Assembly (NCBI GenBank): GCA_958295855.1
Contig: OY282383.1
Span: 874,481 to 938,480 of the forward strand
Source of the DNA: an uncultured Poribacteria bacterium
GTDB lineage: Bacteria > Poribacteria > WGA-4E > WGA-3G
Length of the DNA stretch: 64,000 nucleotides
Direction of reading: 5' to 3'
Notes under the pieces: generated by a model
The model's input: only the letters and a program-made list of their open reading frames with translations
The model's database searches: none
What the model was told of the DNA's origin: nothing
Translations under genes and position numbers: made by a program
Part shown: positions 22,755-31,231 of the stretch, piece after piece
How the letters are laid out: every line of letters starts with the position of its first letter
Numbering within the stretch: the first letter of the stretch is position 1

Positions 22755-23774
22755 TTAGCCTGCCTCGCTTCTATTTATCTCCAGCAACGCCTGCCATTGT
22801 GCCTCGTCCACGAGGACACCCTTTTCAAGACTTTCCTGCCGTGTACGCAGCATGCCTTCCCCCGGATACCTCACCTTTTCGGTTGCATCTAACGGGGTGG
22901 CGGTATGCACATCTTTGATAATTGCGTCCACCGTCTCGTTCAACACCGCTTGTCCCATGAGTCCGATAGCATGAATCGCAATATACACCTGAGACACCGC
23001 GTATTCTGAGCCCTGCTTTCCGATTTCGTGCGTGGCTTGTCCACCTGAAATAACGGATGCCAGTGTGTCCAGCACGATTGCCAGCCCGGAGCCTTTCCAA
23101 TAACCAATGGGAAGTGCTCTTTCCGAATCAAGAATCTCCCCCGGTTCAACCGTTAGGTTTCCGTGAGTGTCGTACCCGCCCGGTAGGGGTAATTGTTTTC
23201 CTTGCAGCTTTAGCACCTCTAATTTGCCGTTTGAATACTGGCTCATCGCCATATCCAGCAGCATAAGTCCCTCTTTTCTCGGCACGGCGATTGCCATCGG
23301 ATTGTTTCCAATCTTTTTTTCCGCAGAACCCCACGGCGGCATAAGCCGGGTTGTGTTTGTCCAACATATCCCGATGTATCCAGCCTCCGCTGCCTGGAGT
23401 GCGTAAGCACCGCCTCGCATCCAGTGGTTTGTGTTGGACAACCCCACGCACCCGATACCGTGTACTTCGGCAAGTTCTGTTGCCCGTTGCATACAGACAT
23501 GTGCGTTGACAAGCCCTACCCCCATCTTGCCATCCCACCGTTCTAATGCGCCGAAGCTCTCAATTTTTTCTGGCTGGGCGCGAAAATCGATCTGTTTGCT
23601 CTGCAACCCAGCGACGAACCCAGGGAAGCGGTTTAATCCGTGAGAGTAGACACCGTCGCGCTGATTTTCGGCGAACAGGCGCGCACATAACATTGCTCGC
23701 TCGCCGGCAAATCCAACTGTCGCAAGCACACGATAGAATTCATCACGCAAAGTTTGGAAAGGCACACGTCTCAT
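22755..23774 (-). CDS. dlgD: 2,3-diketo-L-gulonate reductase-like (Ldh/YiaK family)
   Basis: The 339-residue protein follows E. coli YiaK/DlgD nearly end to end: GVYSHGLNRFPGFV, ANHWMRGG-type SNTNHWMRGGAYALQAAEAG, YIGICWTNTTRLMPPWGSAE, QLPLPGGYDTHGNLTVEPG and PIGYWKGSGLAIVLD. This family reduces 2,3-diketo-L-gulonate or related 2-keto sugar acids with NADH. The strictly conserved His in the SHG motif is present. A GAGG site precedes the ATG. Neighbouring FAH and Gfo/Idh genes support an acid-sugar pathway. Confidence 0.87.
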   Translation of the reverse strand: MRRVPFQTLRDEFYRVLATVGFAGERAMLCARLFAENQRDGVYSHGLNRFPGFVAGLQSKQIDFRAQPEKIESFGALERWDGKMGVGLVNAHVCMQRATELAEVHGIGCVGLSNTNHWMRGGAYALQAAEAGYIGICWTNTTRLMPPWGSAEKKIGNNPMAIAVPRKEGLMLLDMAMSQYSNGKLEVLKLQGKQLPLPGGYDTHGNLTVEPGEILDSERALPIGYWKGSGLAIVLDTLASVISGGQATHEIGKQGSEYAVSQVYIAIHAIGLMGQAVLNETVDAIIKDVHTATPLDATEKVRYPGEGMLRTRQESLEKGVLVDEAQWQALLEINRSEAG

Positions 23775-23838
23775 GCAATTTTTTCCTCATCAGGGCAATT
23801 GGCTTTAGTCCAGTAGGGACAGCATTTTTATAGAAACG

Positions 23839-24696
23839 CTACCACATTTCAAGCCATTGCGCCAGGGGTGTCACGGGTTGCGTTTGGCTACGGATAACCC
23901 ACTTAAAATTCCGGTCTTTCCAATAAATTGTGCCAGGGTGGTCTTCGTCACGGAGATAACGTATATCAATTGCCCAACGGATGACTCCACTTGTCGTGTG
24001 TGGTAGCGAGCGATGGAGTGTGAGATTGTGGAACAGCAAAGCATCCCCTAATGCCATAGGGCACGTTACGACACGAGAATCCTCGACCAGGGTGTCCATC
24101 ACCTCAAGAAACCGTCCTTCCCGTTCTTCCGTATGATGCTCAACCACGCCCAAACGATGTGAGCCTGCAACCACCTGTAAACAACCGTTGCTGGCATCTA
24201 CCGGCACTAACGGTATCCATGCAGTCGGAATGAGGGAATTTTCACTCACTGTACCGAAATAGCCGCTGTCCTGGTGCCACGGGACCACAGTCAATTGCTG
24301 ACCGGGCAGTTTGGGGCGGGCATTGAAAACGGGATGTCCAATCACATCTGTACCTGTGAGTTGCCCTATTGCGTCCACGAGGAGAGGGGCGTGGTGCAGC
24401 TCGAAAATTTCAGATGTCGCAATTTCGCCACGCCAAGAACGCCCAAAGCGGCTGGCATGCGCACCAGCGACGTGCGCGAGACGTGTTTCAAAAGGAAGTT
24501 CTAACCCTTCATCTTCGATAGTCCCATTTTCTTTCAGCGTGCGAATGATGCCATCGACGACGTGGGCAAACCTGTCGCGCACGCCACTGATGAGAGACTC
24601 CGGAATAACGCCTTGCAGCAGCAAATAGCCATCGTTTTCCCACTGAGCTACCTGTTCAGGTGATAGCGGGGGTGCCTGTTTCTGATGTGTTTTCAT
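23839..24696 (-). CDS. Phytanoyl-CoA dioxygenase (PhyH) family protein
   Basis: The 285-residue protein is a Fe(II)/2-oxoglutarate-dependent oxygenase. The iron ligands are visible as the HxD in VVPWHQDSGYF near residue 140 and the distal His in LTLHRSLPHTTSGVIRWAID with the 2-oxoglutarate Arg. PhyH proteins are strongly expanded in Poribacteria. It leads the minus-strand group 24696-20648 and could act on a small metabolite or secondary product. Confidence 0.9.
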   Translation of the reverse strand: MKTHQKQAPPLSPEQVAQWENDGYLLLQGVIPESLISGVRDRFAHVVDGIIRTLKENGTIEDEGLELPFETRLAHVAGAHASRFGRSWRGEIATSEIFELHHAPLLVDAIGQLTGTDVIGHPVFNARPKLPGQQLTVVPWHQDSGYFGTVSENSLIPTAWIPLVPVDASNGCLQVVAGSHRLGVVEHHTEEREGRFLEVMDTLVEDSRVVTCPMALGDALLFHNLTLHRSLPHTTSGVIRWAIDIRYLRDEDHPGTIYWKDRNFKWVIRSQTQPVTPLAQWLEMW

Positions 24697-24922
24697 TTTT
24701 TTTACGCCAATTTATCAATTCTAAAGTTCGGACAATTTTGAGAATTAAGATGACAAAAAGCAAAAAAGATTGTAAAGATAATAACATATTTGACAAAAAA
24801 AAGCAAAGAAAAATAGACAGCGGTAGGTTGGGTTCGGGCAGAATTGCAATCCCCGCAAAGCGGGGAATACAACGTCGCAAACCCCTCCACAGAAACCCAA
24901 CAGGCAACTCATAACTAAAAAA
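24697..24922. other. AT-rich intergenic stretch with repeat fragments
   Basis: No gene is seen. It holds the palindrome CCCCGCAAAGCGGGG (24851-24865) and, at 24877-24890, a rearranged copy of the GTGGAGGGGTTTGC repeat on the minus strand. Confidence 0.55.
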
Positions 24923-24951
24923 TTGACATTTCGCCCAGAAAATGATACCCT
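24923..24951 (+). promoter_or_regulatory. Candidate promoter of the dimethylformamidase-like gene
   Basis: TTGACA and TACCCT are separated by 17 bp, ending 23 bp upstream of the start. The -35 is perfect and the -10 keeps only T, A and the last T. Confidence 0.5.
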
Positions 24952-24973
24952 ACATATCAAAGGAGGAGACGTA

Positions 24974-26368
24974 ATGGCAACTTTAACGCAAACCGAAAAC
25001 CAAATCAGACCGTTGTATATTGATGGATACACTCACCAACTCAGTTATGCCCCCGGTGCCGACATTGCGTTCCACGTCTCAACGAGTGCAGAAAACTATT
25101 CGCTTGAGATTGCTCGCATCGGCGCGACGCGCGAGGTTGTCTGGAGTCAAGCCTCCCTTCCCGGGGAAGCACACCCGATTCCCGAAAACGCTTCATCGCA
25201 CGGGTGTGGATGGCCGATTGCCTTTACGCTTGAAGTGCCTGAAACGTGGCAGAGCGGCTATTATGAAGGCACACTCCGTGCAACCGATAGTGGCGGTGCC
25301 CACGTCTATAGAAATCACCGCACGGCTGAAAGCACGCTCTTCTTTATTGTCCGGCCTGCGAGACCGGGCGCGGATACGCCTATTCTGCTTCAACTCTCTA
25401 CCAACACCTACAATGCGTACAATAACTGGGGTGGTTTCAGTCTCTACGGGTATCACGGGCAGAGCAAGATACAGGGGAACCGTGTCTCGTTCAACCGCCC
25501 CACCCGTGGTATCTTCACTAACTGGGAGTTGCCCTTCATCGTCTGGGCAGAGCAGAACGGATATACGCTTGATTACGCTGCGAACAGCGATCTGGAGTAC
25601 CACCCGGAACTTTTAGAACATTACAAACTCGTGTTGAGCGTTGGGCATGATGAGTACTGGTCTGCCCCGATGCGCGATAATCTTGAGGCATTTATCGAGA
25701 ACGGAGGGAACGCCGCCTTCTTTAGCGGGAATTCCGTCTGCTGGCAGGTGCGCTCCGAAGATGACGGCAGAGCCCTCGTTTGCTGGAAGCAGACCTACAA
25801 TCAAGATCCCGTCTATAAGACTGGCGATTACCGAACCCTCAGTACCCTCTGGAGCCACTATTTGGTGGAGCGTCCCGAGAACCAGTTGACCGGCGTGGGT
25901 TTCCTGCAAGGGGGTTATCATTTGAGTCACGGGCAGTTTATGGACGGTGCAGGGGAATACACCGTGCATCGCCCGGAGCATTGGGTGTTTGAAGGGACAA
26001 ACCTTGCACAAAATGACACCTTCGGTGGCGAAAATACCATTGTTGGCTACGAATGCGATGGGTGCGAGTGGAACCTTGAAAACGGTTTGCCGGTACCCAC
26101 CTATCGCGACGGCACCCCTGAAGGTTTCACAATTCTCGCGACAGCTCCTGTCCGCTGGCATCCTGATGATTGTGAATGGTATGAACGTTGGGAAAAAGGG
26201 AGAACAGGTGCTGCAACAATGGGCATCTATACACAGGGTGGCACAGTTTTTACTGCGGCTACAACCGACTGGGCGCATGGGTTGGCAGGCGGCGATGCGG
26301 TCGTTGAACGCATCACGCACAACATTTTACAACGGCTTGCGCGGAGAATTCATAATCAAAATCCCTGA
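24974..26368 (+). CDS. N,N-dimethylformamidase beta-subunit-like protein
   Basis: The ATG at 24974 has AAAGGAGGAG upstream, giving 464 residues. The protein matches the large-subunit family of N,N-dimethylformamidase: NTYNAYNNWGGFSLYGY near residue 145, SVGHDEYWSAPMRDNLEAF followed by IENGGNAAFFSGN near 220-255, and ATTDWAHGL near the C-terminus. The N-terminal 120 residues form a beta-rich domain (ADIAFHVSTSAENYSLEIAR). Authentic dimethylformamidase needs a small alpha subunit, which is not present, so this is probably a relative of unknown substrate. The SDR gene follows after 41 bp. Confidence 0.8.
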   Translation: MATLTQTENQIRPLYIDGYTHQLSYAPGADIAFHVSTSAENYSLEIARIGATREVVWSQASLPGEAHPIPENASSHGCGWPIAFTLEVPETWQSGYYEGTLRATDSGGAHVYRNHRTAESTLFFIVRPARPGADTPILLQLSTNTYNAYNNWGGFSLYGYHGQSKIQGNRVSFNRPTRGIFTNWELPFIVWAEQNGYTLDYAANSDLEYHPELLEHYKLVLSVGHDEYWSAPMRDNLEAFIENGGNAAFFSGNSVCWQVRSEDDGRALVCWKQTYNQDPVYKTGDYRTLSTLWSHYLVERPENQLTGVGFLQGGYHLSHGQFMDGAGEYTVHRPEHWVFEGTNLAQNDTFGGENTIVGYECDGCEWNLENGLPVPTYRDGTPEGFTILATAPVRWHPDDCEWYERWEKGRTGAATMGIYTQGGTVFTAATTDWAHGLAGGDAVVERITHNILQRLARRIHNQNP

Positions 26369-26409
26369 TTTTTCATATAATTTCACTAACAACACCAAAC
26401 GGAGCTTTT

Positions 26410-27240
26410 ATGGTGGAACACGGACTTGTAAGCGGAAACGTTGCTGTCATCACTGGGGCAGCGAGCGGCATCGGGAGAGGATTGGCAGAACGCTTCGCTG
26501 CGGAAGGCATGAAAGTCGTCCTCGCCGATGTTGAAGAGAAGCCCTTAGCCAAACTTGAAGCCGCCTTAAGGGCGAAAGGCGCGACTGTCCTCGCTGTCAG
26601 AACAGATGTCTCAAACGCCGCGGCTGTCGAGAACCTTGCACAACAGACGCTGAATGCTTTTGGCGCGGTGCATATCCTCTGCAACAATGCAGGCGTTGTC
26701 TGTAGCCGCCCTATCTGGGAGCATACGCTTGCCGACTGGGAATGGGTGTTGGGCGTTAACCTGTGGGGTGTCATCCACGGCATCCGAGCGTTTGTGCCCC
26801 GCATGCTCGCGCAGGGGGACAAGTGTCATATTGTGAACACTGCCTCTATCTTGGGCTTGGTGGGAGGCAGTGGCGAAGGCATCTATAAAGTGAGCAAACA
26901 CGGTGTCGTCGTGCTTTCCGAAACCCTCGCCGATGAATTGGCACAAAAGGAAGCGAATATTCAGGTGCATGTGCTTTGCCCCGGATGGGTTCGCACGGGA
27001 ATTCTGGATTCTGGCCGGAACCGCCCGGACGCATTACAAAATCAGGCGGAGAAGCCGCACCCGCGTGAACTCCTTATCGGCGGTTCTCGGAATGCGCGCG
27101 CCGAGATAGAATCTGGCATGTCACCTACGGAAGTGGCGGATCATGTCTATAATGCTATCCAGAGCGGTACCTTCTATATTCACACACATCCTGAGCATAA
27201 AACGTCGGTTCGTTCGCGTATGGAGCGTATCCTTGAATAG
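26410..27240 (+). CDS. Short-chain dehydrogenase/reductase (SDR)
   Basis: The 276-residue classical SDR has the cofactor motif TGAASGIG, NNAGV, the catalytic Ser in VNTASILGLVGG and YKVSK (Tyr-x-x-x-Lys), then CPGWVRTGI. The aspartate in LADVEEK after strand 2 suggests NAD rather than NADP. The substrate is unknown; it probably shares transcription with the upstream gene. Confidence 0.92.
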   Translation: MVEHGLVSGNVAVITGAASGIGRGLAERFAAEGMKVVLADVEEKPLAKLEAALRAKGATVLAVRTDVSNAAAVENLAQQTLNAFGAVHILCNNAGVVCSRPIWEHTLADWEWVLGVNLWGVIHGIRAFVPRMLAQGDKCHIVNTASILGLVGGSGEGIYKVSKHGVVVLSETLADELAQKEANIQVHVLCPGWVRTGILDSGRNRPDALQNQAEKPHPRELLIGGSRNARAEIESGMSPTEVADHVYNAIQSGTFYIHTHPEHKTSVRSRMERILE

Positions 27241-27285
27241 ATACTGCTTTAAGATATAGCAAGATGAGAGGTGAACCCAATTTTT

Positions 27286-27519
27286 ATGGAGAAAAAAATG
27301 GCGATAAAAGAGGGATTTTTCGTTGCGGATTGTGTTGAGTTAGGGCATCTTGTGTTTTATCCCATGTGCGGAAGCGGCACAATGGGCAAGATCGCACTCA
27401 TACACAGACGCAGATTTATAGGTGTTGATATTTCTGAAGAATACATTGCCATCGCCACAGAGCGCGTGAAAGCCTTGAACGCTTTAAAGACGATTAATCA
27501 GAGCATCCACACTCAATAA
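27286..27519 (+). pseudogene. DNA methyltransferase C-terminal fragment
   Basis: The 77-codon frame contains FYPMCGSGTMGKIALIHRRR and FIGVDISEEYIAIATERV, the motif I and following strand of beta-class N4/N6 DNA methylases (DPF.GSGTT......R..IG.E....Y...A..R). The catalytic DPPY motif and target-recognition parts are missing, and the usual DPF is replaced by YPM. It lies directly upstream of a full methyltransferase and is probably the tail of a deleted paralogue. Confidence 0.65.
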
Positions 27520-27568
27520 GCCAATCGAATTTATTTGACTCGTAATTCAAATTGATAAGGACTTTGTC

Positions 27569-29128
27569 ATGTATAACAATCGCACCCTTATTCGAGGCGA
27601 TAACTTGGAAGAGATGCGGAAGTTCCCGGATGCATGTGTGGATCTCATCGCTACAGATCCGCCATTCAATTCCAAACGTGATTACTTTGTTCCATACCGT
27701 GACGCGCAAGGACAAGAACCGGACTCCCTCGTTAAGGCATTTACCGATACGTGGGCATGGGGCAACGCGGCAGAAGATGCCTGCAGACATCTTATCGTCG
27801 AAGAAGGCGGACAGATAGGTGATACCATTCAAGGTTTACAGCAGTTTTTAGATGAAACACCTATGATGGCATACCTCGTAATGATGGCTATCAGAATCGT
27901 TGAGATGCACCGAATCCTGAAACCTACAGGTGCACTGTACCTCCACTGCGACCCATCTGCTAGCCACTATCTCAAAATTATCTTGGACGCAATTTTTGGT
28001 TCAGAAAATTTTAGGAATGAAATCGTATGGAAGCGGCGATTAGATACACACAACCTCTCTACATCCCACATGGGTAGAAACCATGACATTGTATTCTATT
28101 ATGGGAAATCCCCGCAGGCTTCGTATCGCATCCAATATACACCTTACGACTCTGATTATATCAAATCTGCCTACAAACATGAAGATGCAAAAGGACTGTA
28201 TCGGTTGCTGCCATGTACGAACGAATCTGGTGGAAACAAACCCTATTCATTCAGGGGCATCACGCGCGCTTGGCGGTTCAGCGAAGCGAACATGAAGCAG
28301 ATGTACAAATCTGACTTGTTGGTGCAGCTGCGAGAGGGCGGTCCATATTACTACAAGAAGTATCTGAGTGAAGCAAAAGGGGTTCCGTTACAAGACATTT
28401 GGACAGACATCGCGCCTGTTCGCGGAAAGGCAAGCATCGGTTACCCCACACAGAAACCTCTCGCTCTCTATCAGCGCATTATTGAAGCGTCATCAAACAA
28501 AGGTGCTCTTGTCTTAGATCCGTTCTGTGGGTGTGGCACGACGCTGATGGCAGCTGAAGCACAAGGCAGGCGATGGATAGGAATAGATCTTACCTACTTG
28601 GCAACGGGTGCTGTGAAAATACAGATAGAGAAATTGTTTCCCAATCTACGGGACAGCGTCATTCTCACTGGCACGCCTGAGGATGAAACAACAGCGTTAG
28701 CACTTGCCCGCACCGATCCTGCTGGCTTTGAGGAGTGGTGCGTCACGCATGTCTTGAAGTTTAAATCGAATGCGAAGAAGGGCGCAGACGGTGGTATTGA
28801 CGGCACGTTCACATTTCCCATCGGCAAAGTAAAGGGTAGACAGGCGTATGGCAAGATGGTCGCGCAAGTCAAGGGTGGCAATTATACGCTGAGTCAGGTG
28901 CGCGACTTTCGCACCGCGATGCAGAATGCAAAGGCGGATTTAGGGGTATTTGTCGTTACACGGGAGCCGACACGTGGGATGTTAGACGAGATCCGACGAG
29001 CCGGCACATATCAGATAGATGCGGGTGGGTTTACGGTGTCAATACCTTGTCTACATATTTATCCGATACAGGATTACTTCAAGGGTGTTTTCCCAAAACT
29101 GCCGTTCGGCGAAAGGCTGTTGTTGTAA
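27569..29128 (+). CDS. DNA methyltransferase fused to Mrr-like restriction endonuclease domain
   Basis: The 519-residue protein has a beta-class methyltransferase domain (motif IV LIATDPPFNS near residue 28, motif I VLDPFCGCGTTLMAA near 313) for N4-cytosine or N6-adenine methylation. From about residue 390 a PD-(D/E)xK domain of the Mrr type follows: FKSNAKKGADGGIDG supplies the acidic residue and MVAQVKGG the QxK pair, then DLGVFVVTREPT. This layout could be a single-chain restriction-modification enzyme. The start ATG follows AAGGA with a short spacer. No separate endonuclease or specificity subunit is nearby; the fragment at 27286 is a partial relative. Confidence 0.82.
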   Translation: MYNNRTLIRGDNLEEMRKFPDACVDLIATDPPFNSKRDYFVPYRDAQGQEPDSLVKAFTDTWAWGNAAEDACRHLIVEEGGQIGDTIQGLQQFLDETPMMAYLVMMAIRIVEMHRILKPTGALYLHCDPSASHYLKIILDAIFGSENFRNEIVWKRRLDTHNLSTSHMGRNHDIVFYYGKSPQASYRIQYTPYDSDYIKSAYKHEDAKGLYRLLPCTNESGGNKPYSFRGITRAWRFSEANMKQMYKSDLLVQLREGGPYYYKKYLSEAKGVPLQDIWTDIAPVRGKASIGYPTQKPLALYQRIIEASSNKGALVLDPFCGCGTTLMAAEAQGRRWIGIDLTYLATGAVKIQIEKLFPNLRDSVILTGTPEDETTALALARTDPAGFEEWCVTHVLKFKSNAKKGADGGIDGTFTFPIGKVKGRQAYGKMVAQVKGGNYTLSQVRDFRTAMQNAKADLGVFVVTREPTRGMLDEIRRAGTYQIDAGGFTVSIPCLHIYPIQDYFKGVFPKLPFGERLLL

Positions 29129-29204
29129 AGGTGAAAAACATGATACACGTTGATTAGGAAAAGAAAGACAATTACCCACATGACAAAGGAGCAATAAGGA
29201 TTTT

Positions 29205-30575
29205 GGGGTGCCTCGCGGTTCAACATCTTCGGTAAAGTGCCATTATTTTCTTTTCTTGTAGGGGTAGGCCTTGTGCCTACCCTGTTTTCTTGTAGGGGTA
29301 GGCCTTGTGCCTACCCTGTTTTCTTGTAGGGGTAGGCCTTGTGCCTCCCCTGTTTTCTTGTGGGTGAGCTGCGCCGCGGATTTTTCTCGTCTGAATCGCG
29401 GATTTACGCGGATAGCGCGGATTAACGCGGATTTTGGTGCCCTCTCTATTCAACATCTTCGGTAGTTTGCTATTAAATTCTTTTTTGTAGGGGTAGGCTT
29501 TGTGCCTCCCCTGTTTTCTTGTGGGTGAGCTGCGCCGCGGATTTTTCTCGTCTGAATCGCGGATTTACGCGGATAGCGCGGATTAACGCGGATTTTGGTG
29601 CCCTCTCTATTCAACATCTTCGGTAAAGTGCCATTAATTTCTTTTCTTGTAGGGGTAGGCCTTGTGCCTACCCTGTTTTTTTGGAGTCAGCTGTGCCGTG
29701 CCTCCCCTGACCAAAAAATGCTGGCCCCGCGCTGCCCCCTAAAATCCGCGTTTATCTGTGTAATCTGCGTAAATCCGCGATTCAGACGAAAGACATCCGC
29801 GTTTATCTGCGTCATCCGTGCTACTCCGCGATTCAGACAGAGGCACTACACCTGTCGCCCCGCTGGGGCTTAGCATCTAGGGCAGGCCCCGGTTCTATAC
29901 ACATACCGCCCCGCTGGGGCTAAAGGGTAGGCACAAGGCCTCCCCCTACATAGGAAGGGTAGGCACAAGGCCTACCCCTACAAGAAAACGTCATTCCGCG
30001 ATGCACCCCAAAATCCGCGTCATTCTGCGTAATCCGCGATAATCCGCGATTCAGACGAAAGAAATCCGCGTCATTCCGCATCATCCGCGCTAATCCGCGA
30101 TTCAGAGGTAATATACCACTGCGCCCATAAGCGACGTGCATTCAGATAGAGGCACTACACCTGTCGCCCCGCTGGGGCTTAGCATCTAGGGCAGGCCCCG
30201 GTTCTATACACATACCGCCCCGCTGGGGCTAAAGGGTAGGCACAAGGCCTACCCCTACATAGGAAGGGTAGGCACAAGGCCTCCCCCTACAAGAAAACGT
30301 CATTCCGCGAGGCACCCCCAAAATCCGCGTTAATCTGCGTCATCCGCGATAATCCGCGATTCAGACGAAAGACATCCGCGTCATTCCGCGCTATCCGCGT
30401 AAATCCGCGATTCAGACGAAAGACATCCGCGTACTTCTGCGTCATCCGCGTAAATCCGCGATTCAGACGAAAGACATCCGCGTCATTCTGCGTTATCCGC
30501 GTAAATCCGCGATTCAGACAAAAATCCGCGTCATTTCGCGTCAGCCGCGTAAATCCGTGCATTCAGAATCGAAAA
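29205..30575. repeat. Intergenic repeat array upstream of the lamin-tail gene
   Basis: No credible gene lies in this 1.4 kb. It contains three tandem 34-bp units beginning CTTGTAGGGGTAGGCCTTGT (29255-29356), two near-identical blocks of about 108 bp (29356-29463, 29518-29625) with CGCGGATTTACGCGGA words, two copies of a block of about 140 bp (29840-29988, 30149-30290) with CGCCCCGCTGGGGC palindromes, and 51-bp units ending AAATCCGCGATTCAGACGAA at 30320-30560. The CGCGGATT words run in one orientation up to about 29620 and in the opposite one afterwards. The 51-bp period gives spurious 17-residue repeat frames on the minus strand. Confidence 0.85.
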
Positions 30576-30580
30576 AAGGC

Positions 30581-30609
30581 TTGACATTTTAAAATTTTTG
30601 TAGTATAAT
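30581..30609 (+). promoter_or_regulatory. Consensus promoter at the edge of the repeat array
   Basis: TTGACA and TATAAT, both perfect, are separated by 17 bp. No reading frame starts within 600 bp downstream on this strand until the lamin-tail gene. Confidence 0.85.
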
Positions 30610-30615
30610 ATTCAA

Positions 30616-31037
30616 GCATAAAGAAAGACTCACGCACATCTAAGTGGTCGGTCTGTAACCGCGCCCGCGTGCCAGACGTTATTCTATGTTACAAGGTGGA
30701 ACCACAACCAGTAAGTTTTGCCCTCAAAAATGTATGAACGCCAATGAACCATAAAAAGTTTGATAAAACCCTCAATGTAAAAGAAAAGTGCCTGCAACAA
30801 ACGCGCCGCCCCAAGGTGCTTGGGTTGTCGTCTGCCTGCAAGGTGCAGTTCGCGTGTTCACACGTTTTGGATGATGTGAGCTTACAGGTCGATTTCCCCC
30901 CCCGCATTCACATACGTTAAGTATAACCCCTATAAAACTTCACAAGCAATCTCTGTCGACCGCCGCGGTCGGCGTAGCTTCGCGCCCGCACCCTCTTCGT
31001 CTCAAACCGACGGAGTGCGTTGCGGGCGGTTTTGTTC
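30616..31037 (+). ncRNA. Candidate ~420-nt non-coding RNA or long leader
   Basis: The segment runs from the predicted start of the 30581 promoter to a terminator-like hairpin. It contains no supported gene but has several short perfect hairpins (CCCAAG-GTG-CTTGGG, CGTG-TTCA-CACG, GACCGCCGCGGTC). It lacks the conserved words of RNase P RNA, tmRNA or SRP RNA that I could recognise. It may be an independent RNA or the leader of the lamin-tail gene. Confidence 0.4.
30983..31037 (+). terminator. Terminator-like hairpin 1 upstream of the lamin-tail gene
   Basis: CGCCCGCA pairs with TGCGGGCG, with an inner CTTCGTC/GACGGAG stem, followed by GTTTTGTT. Confidence 0.55.
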
Positions 31038-31152
31038 CCATAACCGATTCACGCTGCGTTACCTGCTGCGGCACACGCCGCGCGGTGGACATCGAGAGCG
31101 CACACAAGCATTATTCTGGGAAAATCTCTTATCCCATGTTACCTCACACACC

Positions 31153-31190
31153 GGAAAACCGTGGGATGCTGCCCACGGTTTTCCTCTTTT
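31153..31190 (+). terminator. Strong terminator hairpin 2 in the lamin-tail leader
   Basis: GGAAAACCGTGGG-ATGCTG-CCCACGGTTTTCC is a perfect 13-bp stem followed by TCTTTT. It ends 41 bp before the lamin-tail start codon, so either the gene has its own promoter in between or expression is controlled by attenuation. An ACTAAC-A-GTTAGT palindrome lies between it and the ribosome site. Confidence 0.75.
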
Positions 31191-31231
31191 CACATCAGTT
31201 AACTAACAGTTAGTGTTTAAGGAGATAGCTA

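Noticed and set aside
29255-30560. Possible CRISPR array
   Set aside because: Units are 34 or 51 bp in direct succession without unique spacers of constant length, and no cas gene is present.
30287-30562. Minus-strand frame with 17-residue repeats (FRLNRGFTRITQNDADV type)
   Set aside because: It is the translation of a 51-bp intergenic repeat, has no ribosome site, and the same DNA words occur in both orientations in non-coding gaps.
30616-31037. RNase P RNA, tmRNA or 6S RNA
   Set aside because: The size would fit the first two, but I do not see their conserved words (GAGGAAAGTCC, the tRNA-like ends) nor a clear 6S bubble.
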